This document shows, one piece after another, positions 24,019-32,089 of a stretch of DNA of 64,000 nucleotides. The notes under the pieces were generated by a model. It made no database searches. It was not told the origin of the DNA and saw only the letters and a list, made by a program, of their open reading frames with translations. The stretch's first letter is position 1, and every line of letters begins with the position of its first letter. The translations under genes were made by a program, and so were the position numbers. The stretch is from NCBI GenBank assembly GCA_002709005.1, contig PAPH01000012.1, forward strand, positions 16,197 through 80,196. The letters are read 5' to 3'. This DNA is from Hyphomicrobiales bacterium. GTDB taxonomy: Bacteria > Pseudomonadota > Alphaproteobacteria > Rhizobiales > Rhizobiaceae.

Positions 24019-26321
24019 GTTTCCGGCCTCTCTCGCCCGATTCCGTCGGGCAATTTCTGATGGATATCGGGATAGGCCGATTTCGCCGCCTTTTCAACGA
24101 AGACCAGGGCGGAATGCTGCGCCGGCGCGTGGCTGAGCGTGCTGGTCGGTACGTTGCTCGTCAGCACGTTCGGATTGCCGTGGAGGTCCCGCGAGCCCTT
24201 TCTGCTGCGCCCCTCCGGATTGTACCAGGCCCCCGTCGCCAGCGCGATCACCCCGGGCATCACGTGCTCGGTCAGCGCGGCCGTCGCCAGACACTCGCCC
24301 CGCTCGTTCCAGATCCGCACGGTGTCGCCGTCCCGGATGCCGCGCCCCTCTGCATCCTCCGGGTTCAGCCGCACCGGCTCACGACCCTTGATCTTCGAGC
24401 GTTTCGACACCCCCACACCGTCAAGCTGGCCGTGGAGACGGCTCGCCGGCTGCGGCGACACCATGTGAAGCTGCGCGGCTTCCGCTTTTCCTAACCATTC
24501 GCGCGGCTCTACCCAGCGCGGATGCGGATGCACGTCCTCATGTCGCGAGTTCGCGATGAAGCTCGACCAGATCTCGATCTTGCCGGACGGCGTCTTCAGC
24601 GGGTTCTTTGTCGGATTGCCGCGGAAGTCGGCGAACAGCGTGTAGGCCTGCTCGGGAATCGGAAGCTCGGCATAACCGCGCTCCCAGAATGCGGCGAAGG
24701 CCGGCAGCACCGCGCCAAGCGTCTCCAGCGCCCGGAAACGGTAGTCTTCGTAGATGTGCTCGAGCCAACCCATCTCGTCGCGGTTCTCGCCATAGGCCTC
24801 GATCGTGCCAAACCGTTGCGCGAGGCCCGAGAAGATGTCGAATTCGGAACGCGCATCGCCCAGCGGTTCGATCTGCTTGTGCATGGCGGCGGTGAATCGG
24901 TCCGTCGGCGATCCGGAAATGTCGTTGCGCTCGAAGGCCGTGGTCGCCGGCAGCACGATATCGGCGTGCCGTGCCGTCGCCGTCCACCAGATCTCGTTGA
25001 CGATGACGGTGCGCGGCTTGCGGAAAGCCTCCACCAGCCGGTTGAGATCCTGGTGGTGATGGAACGGATTGCCGCCGGCCCACCAGACGATGTCGATATC
25101 GGGGTAGACGAGGTCCTCACCATCGAAATGGATCTTGCCGCCGGGATCGAGCAGCATGTCCGCCGCCCGCGCCACCGGAATGAACCGTCCGAGCGGATTT
25201 TGCCCCGCCTTGAACCCCGGCGAGGAGATGGCCGGTCGCGGATCGCCGCGATTGCCCATGGAGCCGTAGCCGAACGAGACGCCGCGGCCCGGCAGTCCGA
25301 TCTCACCCAGCATCGCCGCGAGCGTGATCAGCATCCACAGCGGCTGCTCGCCGTTCTCCTGACGCTGCAGCGACCAGGAGGCGGTGAGGAAGACCGGATT
25401 GTCGGAGAGCTTTGCCGCCAGCTTGCGGATCGTGGCAGCGGGGATACCGGTGATGCCCGAGGCCCAGTCGGCATCCTTGCGGACCCCGTCGGACTTTCCG
25501 GTCAGATAGGGTTCGAAGGCCGCGTATCCGCTACAGAAGCGGTCGAGAAAAGCGTTATCGACCCGGCAGGTCCGCACCAGTTCGTAGGCAATCGCCAGCA
25601 TCAGCGCCGTATCGGTGCCGGGGCAGATCTGCAGCCATTCATGCGCAGGCAGCCTTTCGCCCGAATCGTGGACCGGGCTCACGCAGATGATTTCGATGCC
25701 GCGCCGGCCCGCTTCCGTCAGCCAGTCGGCGGTGGCGTGATTGCCGGGACCGCCGGCGGCGATCTGGGCGTTGGACAGGTTGATGCCGCCGAAGAAGACG
25801 ATCACCCGCGCATTGTCGAGGATTGCCGGCCATTCGGTCGTCTCGCCGCCGAAGAGAATGCGGTTGTCGCCCACCACATGCGGGCAGATGGTCTGGCCTG
25901 CGGCGAAGGAATAGGTCTGCCTCTGGTCGACGAAGCCGCCGATCGTGTTGAGAAACCGCTTGAGGTGGGTGGACGCATGATGGAACCGCCCGGCCGAGCC
26001 CCAGCCGTAGGAGCCGGCGAAGATGCCTTCGTTGCCCTTGTTTGAAATCGTGGCGCGCAGTTCGCGCTCGATGTGGTCATAGGCGGTCTGCCAGTCGACC
26101 TCGATGAATGCGCCCTCCCCCCGGTTTTCGCGATCACCCTCGAGCCACGCCTTGCGGATCGCCGGCCTGAGCACCCGCGTCGGCGCATGTATCGCCTCGG
26201 GCAGCCCGGCGATCAGCGGCGAGGGATTGCGGTCGCGAACGAACGGGTCGGTCGAGTCCACCCGGCCATCCCGGGTGGCAACGTGGACGAAGCCCCAATG
26301 GGTCGCCGATACATCGGCCAT
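24015..26321 (-). CDS. Molybdopterin oxidoreductase (BisC/DMSO-reductase type)
   Basis: This 768-residue protein matches BisC/TorZ-like enzymes of the DMSO reductase family: an N-terminal THWGFVHV segment, the GSYGWGSAGRFHHA motif holding the Mo-coordinating Ser region, and the C-terminal cofactor-binding domain (QPASRLHGQLD, WNERGECLA). There is no Cys cluster for an N-terminal Fe-S centre and no twin-arginine signal, so it is a cytoplasmic, single-subunit S-oxide or N-oxide reductase like biotin sulfoxide reductase. It needs a bis-MGD cofactor and a cytoplasmic reductant. It is translationally coupled to the FadR-type regulator and follows a cupin gene after 176 nt. A role repairing or using an oxidised sulfur/nitrogen compound is inferred. 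Confidence 0.9.
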   Translation of the reverse strand: MADVSATHWGFVHVATRDGRVDSTDPFVRDRNPSPLIAGLPEAIHAPTRVLRPAIRKAWLEGDRENRGEGAFIEVDWQTAYDHIERELRATISNKGNEGIFAGSYGWGSAGRFHHASTHLKRFLNTIGGFVDQRQTYSFAAGQTICPHVVGDNRILFGGETTEWPAILDNARVIVFFGGINLSNAQIAAGGPGNHATADWLTEAGRRGIEIICVSPVHDSGERLPAHEWLQICPGTDTALMLAIAYELVRTCRVDNAFLDRFCSGYAAFEPYLTGKSDGVRKDADWASGITGIPAATIRKLAAKLSDNPVFLTASWSLQRQENGEQPLWMLITLAAMLGEIGLPGRGVSFGYGSMGNRGDPRPAISSPGFKAGQNPLGRFIPVARAADMLLDPGGKIHFDGEDLVYPDIDIVWWAGGNPFHHHQDLNRLVEAFRKPRTVIVNEIWWTATARHADIVLPATTAFERNDISGSPTDRFTAAMHKQIEPLGDARSEFDIFSGLAQRFGTIEAYGENRDEMGWLEHIYEDYRFRALETLGAVLPAFAAFWERGYAELPIPEQAYTLFADFRGNPTKNPLKTPSGKIEIWSSFIANSRHEDVHPHPRWVEPREWLGKAEAAQLHMVSPQPASRLHGQLDGVGVSKRSKIKGREPVRLNPEDAEGRGIRDGDTVRIWNERGECLATAALTEHVMPGVIALATGAWYNPEGRSRKGSRDLHGNPNVLTSNVPTSTLSHAPAQHSALVFVEKAAKSAYPDIHQKLPDGIGRERPET

Positions 26322-26339
26322 TCAGCTCTCTCCCGGCAA

Positions 26340-26355
26340 GCGGATCCGGATCCGC
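26340..26355. repeat. Perfect 16-bp palindrome upstream of the molybdoenzyme gene
   Basis: GCGGATCCGGATCCGC is a perfect inverted repeat starting 18 nt upstream of the ATG at 26321, in the 176-nt gap after the cupin gene. It could be a small operator or a hairpin that covers the ribosome site; it is too GC-rich to rule out chance. Confidence 0.35.
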
Positions 26356-26497
26356 GCCGCCTCTTCACGCGAGAGGGAGGAATCAGTTCCCCGGCCCCGG
26401 CGCGGGAAGAAATGTAGGGGGAGAACTGTCCCGCCGGAAGGCATGGACGCCTCCAAACATGTCGACCGCAAGGAAATTCCTCCCCCTCGCCGCCGGC

Positions 26498-26944
26498 TTA
26501 CGCCGCGGCGTTCTTCGTCGTGCCCTCGAACACCTCGTAGGGCGTTTCGGTCGGCCATTTCGGCCAGAGCGGCACGAGCATGATACCGGCGATCACCAGA
26601 AGCCGCAGCGTCTTGTCGCCTGTGTTGTGCACCCGGTGGGTCTCGTTCGGCCGCTGCAGCGAGCAGCCTCCCGCCACCAGCGGATAGCGCTTGCCCTCGA
26701 GTTCGAGTTCGCCCTGTCCGTCGAGCACGTAATAGGTTTCCTCGCAATTGTGCCGGTGCATCGGCGAGGCGTGACCGGGATCGATCTCGACGAGGCCCAT
26801 GCACAGCGTCTGCGCGCCGAGGCCGGTTTCCGGATAGACGAGCTTGAGGTCGCGGACGCCGCCGCCTTCCTGCTGCATCGGGGCACCGTCGAGGATCTGC
26901 TCCGGGGTGATGCTGACGATCTTGGGCTGTTCGGACGTGGTCAT
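26498..26944 (-). CDS. Cupin-domain protein
   Basis: A 148-residue single cupin with metal ligands H63, H65, E69 (PMHRHNCEETYYVL) and H103 in motif 2. It is cytoplasmic. The ATG at 26944 was chosen because GGAAG precedes it and homology starts there; it overlaps the stop of a 55-codon small frame (ATGA). Genes of this kind often encode isomerases or dioxygenases for oxidised sugars or acids. It lies first among recognisable genes in the minus-strand arm of the divergent cluster (cupin, molybdoenzyme, FadR regulator). The precise reaction is not known. Confidence 0.88.
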   Translation of the reverse strand: MTTSEQPKIVSITPEQILDGAPMQQEGGGVRDLKLVYPETGLGAQTLCMGLVEIDPGHASPMHRHNCEETYYVLDGQGELELEGKRYPLVAGGCSLQRPNETHRVHNTGDKTLRLLVIAGIMLVPLWPKWPTETPYEVFEGTTKNAAA

Positions 26945-27108
26945 GCGGCTTCCTCTTTCTGACTGCTTCTTTTCAACGATTTCGGGGCAAATGCCCCTTC
27001 CGGGGGCTCTCGGGACGAACGGGCTGCACACGCCGCGGCCAGGGCGGGGAACGAGCCCCTGGCCTCCGGCGCGCGCCGTACCGCGCGTTTCTTTCCGATC
27101 GCTCCCAT
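26941..27108 (-). CDS. Candidate 55-residue small protein or leader peptide
   Basis: An ATG at 27108 with a very strong GAGGAGG ribosome site six nt away opens a 55-codon frame that ends in TGA overlapping the cupin gene's ATG (ATGA). The product is basic at its N-terminus (MGAIGKKRAVRR) and Ala/Ser/Pro-rich, with no recognisable domain. Its main purpose may be to couple translation into the cupin gene. The part from 27001 down contains an inverted repeat (GGGGCA...TGCCCC around 26985-26996). It is too short to prove coding by composition; the Shine-Dalgarno and the exact overlap are the evidence. Confidence 0.45.
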   Translation of the reverse strand: MGAIGKKRAVRRAPEARGSFPALAAACAARSSREPPEGAFAPKSLKRSSQKEEAA

Positions 27109-27146
27109 CAATTTCCTCCTCAGCAGGTCATGTGCAATATTGGCCA

Positions 27147-27161
27147 GCTGGTATTACCAGC
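27147..27161. promoter_or_regulatory. FadR-type palindromic operator
   Basis: GCTGGTATTACCAGC is a perfect 15-bp palindrome with a single central base. Its core TGGTATTACCA fits the T-N-G-T-N3-A-C-N-A pattern known for FCD-type GntR regulators. It lies between the minus-strand small ORF/cupin/molybdoenzyme/FadR unit and the plus-strand enolase/GMC unit. Confidence 0.6.
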
Positions 27162-27166
27162 AGATA

Positions 27167-27192
27167 GCTTGACATCTGCCCGAGTGTCAAGC
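27167..27192. promoter_or_regulatory. Second inverted repeat containing a TTGACA
   Basis: GCTTGACA (27167-27174) and TGTCAAGC (27185-27192) form an 8-bp inverted repeat with a 10-nt spacer, five nt beyond the FadR-type palindrome. TTGACA within it could be a -35 element for the plus-strand gene. A second regulator or an additional promoter function is possible. Confidence 0.4.
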
Positions 27193-27335
27193 ACAAGGAG
27201 GCCGACTTACCGCGACCGGGAGGACGGACGCGGCACCAGGAGCGCGGCGGCCCTACCAAGGCAACCAGCGCGAAATCCAGTCCGGCCACCGGCGCGCTGC
27301 CGGCAGACCGGCAAGACTGATTGGGAGGATGATCC

Positions 27336-28454
27336 TTGAAGATCACCCGTGTGCGTTTTGTCCTGTGCGGCTACGAGCTTCCGACCCCGATTCCGCTCTC
27401 CTGCGGAGCACTGACCCACCGGAATTTCGGTCTGGTGCTGGTCGAGACGGACGCCGGCATCACAGGCATCGGCGAGACCTCGGTCAACTTCCCGCCCTGG
27501 TGCGTCCATGAACGTCGCGCCACCATCGAGGACGGCTTGCAGAGCCTCCTGATCGGCGAGAATCCCCTCGATGTCGCCCGTCTCAACAAACGCATGGTCG
27601 ACGCCACCCGCTCCTTCACGCGCATGTGGGCCGAGGGCGCGATCGCCCAGGCGATGTCCGGCATCGACATCGCCCTTTGGGACATCGCCGGCAAAGAATA
27701 CGGCGTCCCGGTCTGGCAACTGCTCGGCGGCAAGTACCGCGACGAGATCCTCTGCTACGCAGTCGGCTTCAACGCCGCCGATCCGGGCAGGGGAGCGCTC
27801 GAAATGCGCGAGCGAGGCTACACTCACGGCAAGATGCGCATCGGCTTCGACGATGCCGCCGACATCGCCAAGGCGCGCGGCATGCGCGAAGCGGTCGGCG
27901 ACGATTTCGCCATCTTGATCGACGCCAACCAGGCTTTCGATCTCCCGCGCGCGCGCCGGATCATGAGGGAACTGCGCGACCTCGGCCTCTACTGGCTGGA
28001 GGAGCCGCTGCTCAATGATGATTTCGATGGCTACGCCGCCCTGCGCGCCGAGTTTCCGGACATCCCGCTTGCCTGGGGCGAAAACGCCTTCAGCCTTGGC
28101 GACTATCACACCATGCTCGACAACGATCTGGTCGACGCCGTGATGCCCGACCCCTGCCGGTCCGGCGGCCTCACCTCGGCGGTCCGCATGGCGGAGACCG
28201 CCGCCAGCCACGGGATAGCCATGTCGCCGCACCATTACGGCTCGGATGTCGGCTTCGTCGCGGCCCTTCACCTGGCGGCGAGCCAGCCGAACTTCTCGAT
28301 CATGCTGCGCGATGAAGCGCCGGTGCCGCTGCGCGGCGACATTCTGGCCGAACCGCTGGTGGTCACCAACGGCACGGTGGCCGTGCCTGCGAGCCCTGGC
28401 CTCGGCATAGACCTCGATCTCGCGACTGTCGAAGCCGCGACGATCCGCCTCTGA
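27336..28454 (+). CDS. Mandelate racemase/muconate-lactonizing-type enolase (sugar-acid dehydratase?)
   Basis: The 372-residue protein is an enolase-superfamily member of the mandelate racemase type. Metal ligands are D196 (DANQ), E222 (LEEPL) and E249 (WGEN). The base residues are K166-x-R168 (HGKMRIG) and H299 (SPHH). This set is typical of acid-sugar dehydratases and related racemases. It starts at TTG 27336 behind GGGAGGA. It is followed by a GMC oxidoreductase 146 nt downstream and is divergent from the cupin/molybdoenzyme unit across two palindromes. The reaction would begin with proton abstraction next to a carboxylate; the actual substrate cannot be read from the sequence. Confidence 0.9.
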   Translation: MKITRVRFVLCGYELPTPIPLSCGALTHRNFGLVLVETDAGITGIGETSVNFPPWCVHERRATIEDGLQSLLIGENPLDVARLNKRMVDATRSFTRMWAEGAIAQAMSGIDIALWDIAGKEYGVPVWQLLGGKYRDEILCYAVGFNAADPGRGALEMRERGYTHGKMRIGFDDAADIAKARGMREAVGDDFAILIDANQAFDLPRARRIMRELRDLGLYWLEEPLLNDDFDGYAALRAEFPDIPLAWGENAFSLGDYHTMLDNDLVDAVMPDPCRSGGLTSAVRMAETAASHGIAMSPHHYGSDVGFVAALHLAASQPNFSIMLRDEAPVPLRGDILAEPLVVTNGTVAVPASPGLGIDLDLATVEAATIRL

Positions 28455-28486
28455 CACGAGAACGTTCGGGAGAAACGGCCGTTAAA

Positions 28487-28522
28487 CCGCACCGATCACG
28501 TATAGTCCGAAGACCGGTGCGG
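28487..28522 (+). other. Inverted repeat between enolase and GMC genes
   Basis: CCGCACCG (28487-28494) pairs with CGGTGCGG (28515-28522) across a 20-nt loop, in the 146-nt gap before the GMC gene. There is no T run, so it is not an intrinsic terminator. It could be an mRNA stabiliser or chance. Confidence 0.3.
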
Positions 28523-28600
28523 ACTGAAAATGAGGTTTTGACGATATCAAGTCGGTGACCGTGCGGCTCTGAGGAGCGCTGCATCCGGGGAGGAGCTACA

Positions 28601-30310
28601 ATGTCGGAATTTGATTATGTCATCGTCGGCGGCGGTGTGGCGGGCTGCGTCGTCGCCAACCGGCTGACCGAGGACCCGTCGGTTAAGGTCGCCATGCTGG
28701 AGTTCGGCACCGACAAGAACCACAGGAAGCAGATCGTCCGCGCGCCGCTCGGCATGGTCACCTTCATGATGCCGAACCTCGCGTTCCTCGGCGGCACGAA
28801 GATGATGTATCTCTACGAGGCCGAACCCTCCCGCGGTCTCGGCAACCAGAAGATGATGCTGCCGCGCGGCAAGGCGCTCGGCGGCTCCTCGATGGTCAAC
28901 GGCATGATCTACATCCGTGGCCAGAAGCAGGACTATGACGACTGGCGCGACATGGGGAACCCCGGCTGGGGCTATGACGATCTCCTGCCCTACTTCAAGA
29001 AATCCGAGAACTTCGTTCTCGCCGCCGAGCCGGATCCCACGAAGAACTTCACCCTCGGCGGCAGGCCGGTCCGCGACCAGATCGACATGCGCTACCACGG
29101 CGTCGGCGGTCCCGTCTCCGTCGCTCCGCCCCGCTCGCCCAATTCCCTCTGCCCCACCTATTTCGAGGCCTGCGAACAGGCCGGCTACAAGCTCAACGCC
29201 GATTTCAACGGCGAGGACCAGGAAGGCATCGGCTATCACTGGCTGACCCAGAAGGGCGGCGAGCGCTGGGGGGCCGAAAGCAGCTACGCCAACCCGGCGC
29301 GCGAACGCCCGAACCTGACCATCATCACAGAAGCCCGCGCGCTGGAAATCCTGATGGAGGGCAGGCGCGCTACCGGCGTGAAATACGAGCGCGCCGGCGA
29401 GATAAGAGAGATCAAGGCCCGCAAGGAAGTCATCCTCGCCACCGGCGCCTTCATCTCGCCGCAGCTTCTCCAATTGTCCGGCATCGGCGATCCGAAGGAG
29501 CTCAAGCGCCACGGCATCGAGGTGAAACACGCCCTGCCCGGCGTCGGCCAGAACCTGCAGGACCATTTCGATACCTGGACCAAGCAGCGCACCAAGACCA
29601 ACCTCACCTACGGCATCTCGTGGGGAACGATGCACTCCAATGCCATGCACATCCTCAAATGGTTTGCGGCCCGGCGCGGCATGTTCACCTCCAACACCGG
29701 CGAGGCGGGCGGTTTCATCAAGTCGGGACCGGATGTCGACAGGCCCGACCTGCAGCTCTTCTTCTGCTCGACCATGGCATCCGCACAGGCCTCCGACAGT
29801 TTCTGGGGCCACGGCTGGGCGATGCACGCCTGCCTGCTGCGCCCGAAGAGCGTCGGCCACGTCGGGTTGAAGAGCGATAGCCCCTACGAGGCCCCGCTGA
29901 TCGCGCCGAACTTCCTCGGCGATCCCTATGATATGGAAATCCTGATCCGTGGCGTGAAGATCATGCGCGAGATCACGCGGCAGCCGGCTTTCGATCCCCA
30001 TCGCGGCGAGGAAGTCGCGCCCGGCCCCTCCGTTCAGACCGACGACGACATCGCCGCCTATATCCGCGGCCATTCGATGACGATGTACCACCCGACCAGC
30101 ACCTGCAAGATGGGCACCGACGACATGGCCGTCGTCGCACCCGACTCGCTGCTGGTCCACGGGCTGGAAAACCTTGCCATCGTCGACGCGTCCGTCATGC
30201 CGGCGGTGATCTCCGGCAATACCTTCGCCCCCACGGTCGCGGTCGCGGAGAAGGCCGCCGACCTCATCAAGGCCCGCCGCAAGGCCGGAACCGCCCGGGC
30301 AGCCGCCTGA
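28601..30310 (+). CDS. GMC-family FAD oxidoreductase (choline-dehydrogenase-like)
   Basis: This 569-residue flavoenzyme has the N-terminal FAD motif GGGVAGCV (G10-G12-G15), the second GMC signature region GKALGGSSMVNGM, and the active-site pair H497 (MYHPTSTCKMG) and N540 (SGNTFAPTV). It oxidises a primary or secondary alcohol to the carbonyl, passing electrons from FADH2 to a quinone or oxygen. No signal peptide is seen. A GGGGAGGAG ribosome site precedes the ATG. It is in the same direction as the enolase gene and ends at a clear terminator. It probably acts on an alcohol in the same pathway, but choline is not implied. Confidence 0.93.
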   Translation: MSEFDYVIVGGGVAGCVVANRLTEDPSVKVAMLEFGTDKNHRKQIVRAPLGMVTFMMPNLAFLGGTKMMYLYEAEPSRGLGNQKMMLPRGKALGGSSMVNGMIYIRGQKQDYDDWRDMGNPGWGYDDLLPYFKKSENFVLAAEPDPTKNFTLGGRPVRDQIDMRYHGVGGPVSVAPPRSPNSLCPTYFEACEQAGYKLNADFNGEDQEGIGYHWLTQKGGERWGAESSYANPARERPNLTIITEARALEILMEGRRATGVKYERAGEIREIKARKEVILATGAFISPQLLQLSGIGDPKELKRHGIEVKHALPGVGQNLQDHFDTWTKQRTKTNLTYGISWGTMHSNAMHILKWFAARRGMFTSNTGEAGGFIKSGPDVDRPDLQLFFCSTMASAQASDSFWGHGWAMHACLLRPKSVGHVGLKSDSPYEAPLIAPNFLGDPYDMEILIRGVKIMREITRQPAFDPHRGEEVAPGPSVQTDDDIAAYIRGHSMTMYHPTSTCKMGTDDMAVVAPDSLLVHGLENLAIVDASVMPAVISGNTFAPTVAVAEKAADLIKARRKAGTARAAA

Positions 30311-30320
30311 TACTCCCCGT

Positions 30321-30346
30321 CCGGTCCGGCACTCTCTCCGGACCGG
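30321..30346 (+). other. First of two tandem hairpins after the GMC gene
   Basis: CCGGTCCGG (30321-30329) pairs perfectly with CCGGACCGG (30338-30346) around an 8-nt loop, just past the GMC stop and just before the T-tailed terminator. It may protect the mRNA 3' end. Confidence 0.45.
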
Positions 30347-30356
30347 CTCACCTCGC

Positions 30357-30384
30357 GGCCGGGCCTCAGTGCCCGGCCTTTTTT
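30357..30384 (+). terminator. Rho-independent terminator of the enolase/GMC unit
   Basis: GGCCGGGC (30357-30364) and GCCCGGCC (30371-30378) form a perfect 8-bp stem with a 6-nt loop, followed by six T. Confidence 0.9.
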
Positions 30385-30399
30385 ACATGAATTGGCGCG

Positions 30400-30966
30400 T
30401 CAGGACCCCATCCGCTCGGCGCAACGGGTAACCCAGTCACGCACTGGCCCCTCATCCGGAACGAGCGACGATAGCCAGAAAAAGGGCGAGCTGCACAACA
30501 TGTCCGCTGCACTGAATTTTTCGCCCAGCAGGAACGGCGAGGTCGACAGGGTTTCCGAGAGATGGTTCATCATCGTGTCGAAATCGCGCAAGCCGGACAT
30601 GACCATCGGATGGCTGATGTCCGCCATGTGCAGGATGATCACCGGCTCCATCACGCCCTGATAATAGAAGAGCCAGGAGAGATAGGCCCCGCGCCCCGCT
30701 TCGCCCGGCAAGGGACCGAGCCCGGCTTCGGGATATGCGTCGGTCAGATAGGTGATGATCGCACCGCGCTCGCGCAGTTCTTCTTCGCCGTCAACAAGAT
30801 AGGGCACCTTCTTTTCCGGGTGCGGATTGTCGGGATCCGGATCGCCCGTTCCGTCGATACGCGGAATTTTCACCTCCCGGATTTCGATATCCGCCTTCAA
30901 CAGGCGAACGAGCACGGCGACGACATCGGAACGTGAATTGGGGGCGTGATAGAGCACAGCGGTCAT
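30400..30966 (-). CDS. Glutathione S-transferase family protein
   Basis: The 188-residue protein has a thioredoxin-like N-terminal domain with a P-residue at the end of a strand and the ligand segment KVPYLVDGEEELRERGAIITYL, typical of GST glutathione-binding sites, followed by an all-helical C-terminal domain. It would conjugate glutathione or act as a redox/isomerase enzyme in the cytoplasm. It is convergent with the GMC gene and single. The N-terminal catalytic Ser/Cys position reads HAPNSRS, so a serine-type enzyme is likely. Substrate unknown. Confidence 0.85.
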   Translation of the reverse strand: MTAVLYHAPNSRSDVVAVLVRLLKADIEIREVKIPRIDGTGDPDPDNPHPEKKVPYLVDGEEELRERGAIITYLTDAYPEAGLGPLPGEAGRGAYLSWLFYYQGVMEPVIILHMADISHPMVMSGLRDFDTMMNHLSETLSTSPFLLGEKFSAADMLCSSPFFWLSSLVPDEGPVRDWVTRCAERMGS

Positions 30967-31078
30967 GGGCGTTTCCTTCAGGTTTGAATCCGCCCGCTAT
31001 AGTCCCGGCTCATGCCAGAAAATGTCAGGAGCAGCGTATACTGTCTCTTAAAATCCGTGAGACAGGCAGGCCTGACCC

Positions 31079-32089
31079 TCACCCCGCCCTTAGCTCCAGA
31101 TACTGCAAGAACCGCTCCTCGGCCCGATTGAGCCCGCTGATGCGACGCGCTGTCTCGGCGGCTTTCAAGGCATGTTTCACATGGCCCTCTTCCGTCGTCA
31201 GCGCGAGCACGTCCGGATGGACATAGCTCGTCCGGCAGATGGCAGGTGTATTGTGGAGTTTGGCGGCGGCGGCCTCGCAGATCGCCTTGACGCGGACGGG
31301 CTCCGACCGCTTCAGCGCATCAAGCGCTTCGCCGAAGCCGGTCACGCTGCCGGCCCAGGTGCGGAAGGTCTTGGCGGTCACGCCCACGCCGCCGATTTCG
31401 CCGAGATAGGCATTGAGCCGTTGCGAGGAAATGCGTCGCATTCCGGCCTCCTCGTCACGCCATGAAAACAGTTCCCGACCGGGCAGATCGGCGATCTCCT
31501 CGAGAATGTCGTGCAGGGCTTCGCTTTCGAGTTCGTAGTCCTGAACCGCGCCGCCCTTCGCTGTAAACCGCAGGCTCACGCTGTAGCCGTCTTCCATCCG
31601 CACATGGCGCTTGAGCAGGCTGGTCACCCCGAAGGTCTTGTTTTCCCGCGCATAGATCCGGCTGCCGACCCGGAGATGAACACGATCGACGAGCATCACC
31701 ATAGCGGCAAGGATCGCTTCCTCGTGCGGCAGTCCCTTCTTCAGGTCGGCGCGGATCTTGCGCCTGATGCGCGGCAACGCCTCGCCGAACTGCCGGAGCT
31801 GCCCGAATTTCAGCCGGCTGCGCTGTTCGGCCCATGCCGTGTGATAGCGGTATTGTTTGCGGCCGCGATCATCCAGACCGGTCGCCTGCAGGTGGCCGTA
31901 TTCGTCGCTGCATATCCAGACGTCGCGATAGGCCGGCGGTACGGCCAGTGCATTGATGCGCTTTCGCTCCAGGGCATCGCGCAAGGTCTTTCCGTCCGGA
32001 AGGTGGTAGGAAAATCCGCGGCCCCTGCGCCTGCGTCGTATTCCCGGCTCGCAGTCGCTGGAATAGCGAAGCTCGATCTCGTCGTCCAT
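31079..32089 (-). CDS. DNA topoisomerase IB
   Basis: The 336-residue protein is a bacterial poxvirus-type topoisomerase IB. It has an N-terminal DNA-binding domain (GRGFSYHLPDGKTL, with the DVWIC segment) and the catalytic domain with active-site Arg/Lys residues and nucleophile Y289 in CRTSYVHPDVL. It relaxes DNA supercoils by a covalent 3'-phosphotyrosine intermediate without ATP. It is a single gene between a GST gene and a low-GC, gene-poor stretch. Length and motifs are normal for the family. Confidence 0.93.
   Translation of the reverse strand: MDDEIELRYSSDCEPGIRRRRRGRGFSYHLPDGKTLRDALERKRINALAVPPAYRDVWICSDEYGHLQATGLDDRGRKQYRYHTAWAEQRSRLKFGQLRQFGEALPRIRRKIRADLKKGLPHEEAILAAMVMLVDRVHLRVGSRIYARENKTFGVTSLLKRHVRMEDGYSVSLRFTAKGGAVQDYELESEALHDILEEIADLPGRELFSWRDEEAGMRRISSQRLNAYLGEIGGVGVTAKTFRTWAGSVTGFGEALDALKRSEPVRVKAICEAAAAKLHNTPAICRTSYVHPDVLALTTEEGHVKHALKAAETARRISGLNRAEERFLQYLELRAG

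Noticed and set aside
28547..30160. 537-codon minus-strand frame opposite the GMC gene
   Set aside because: Antisense to a gene with full GMC motifs; no start signal or family resemblance.
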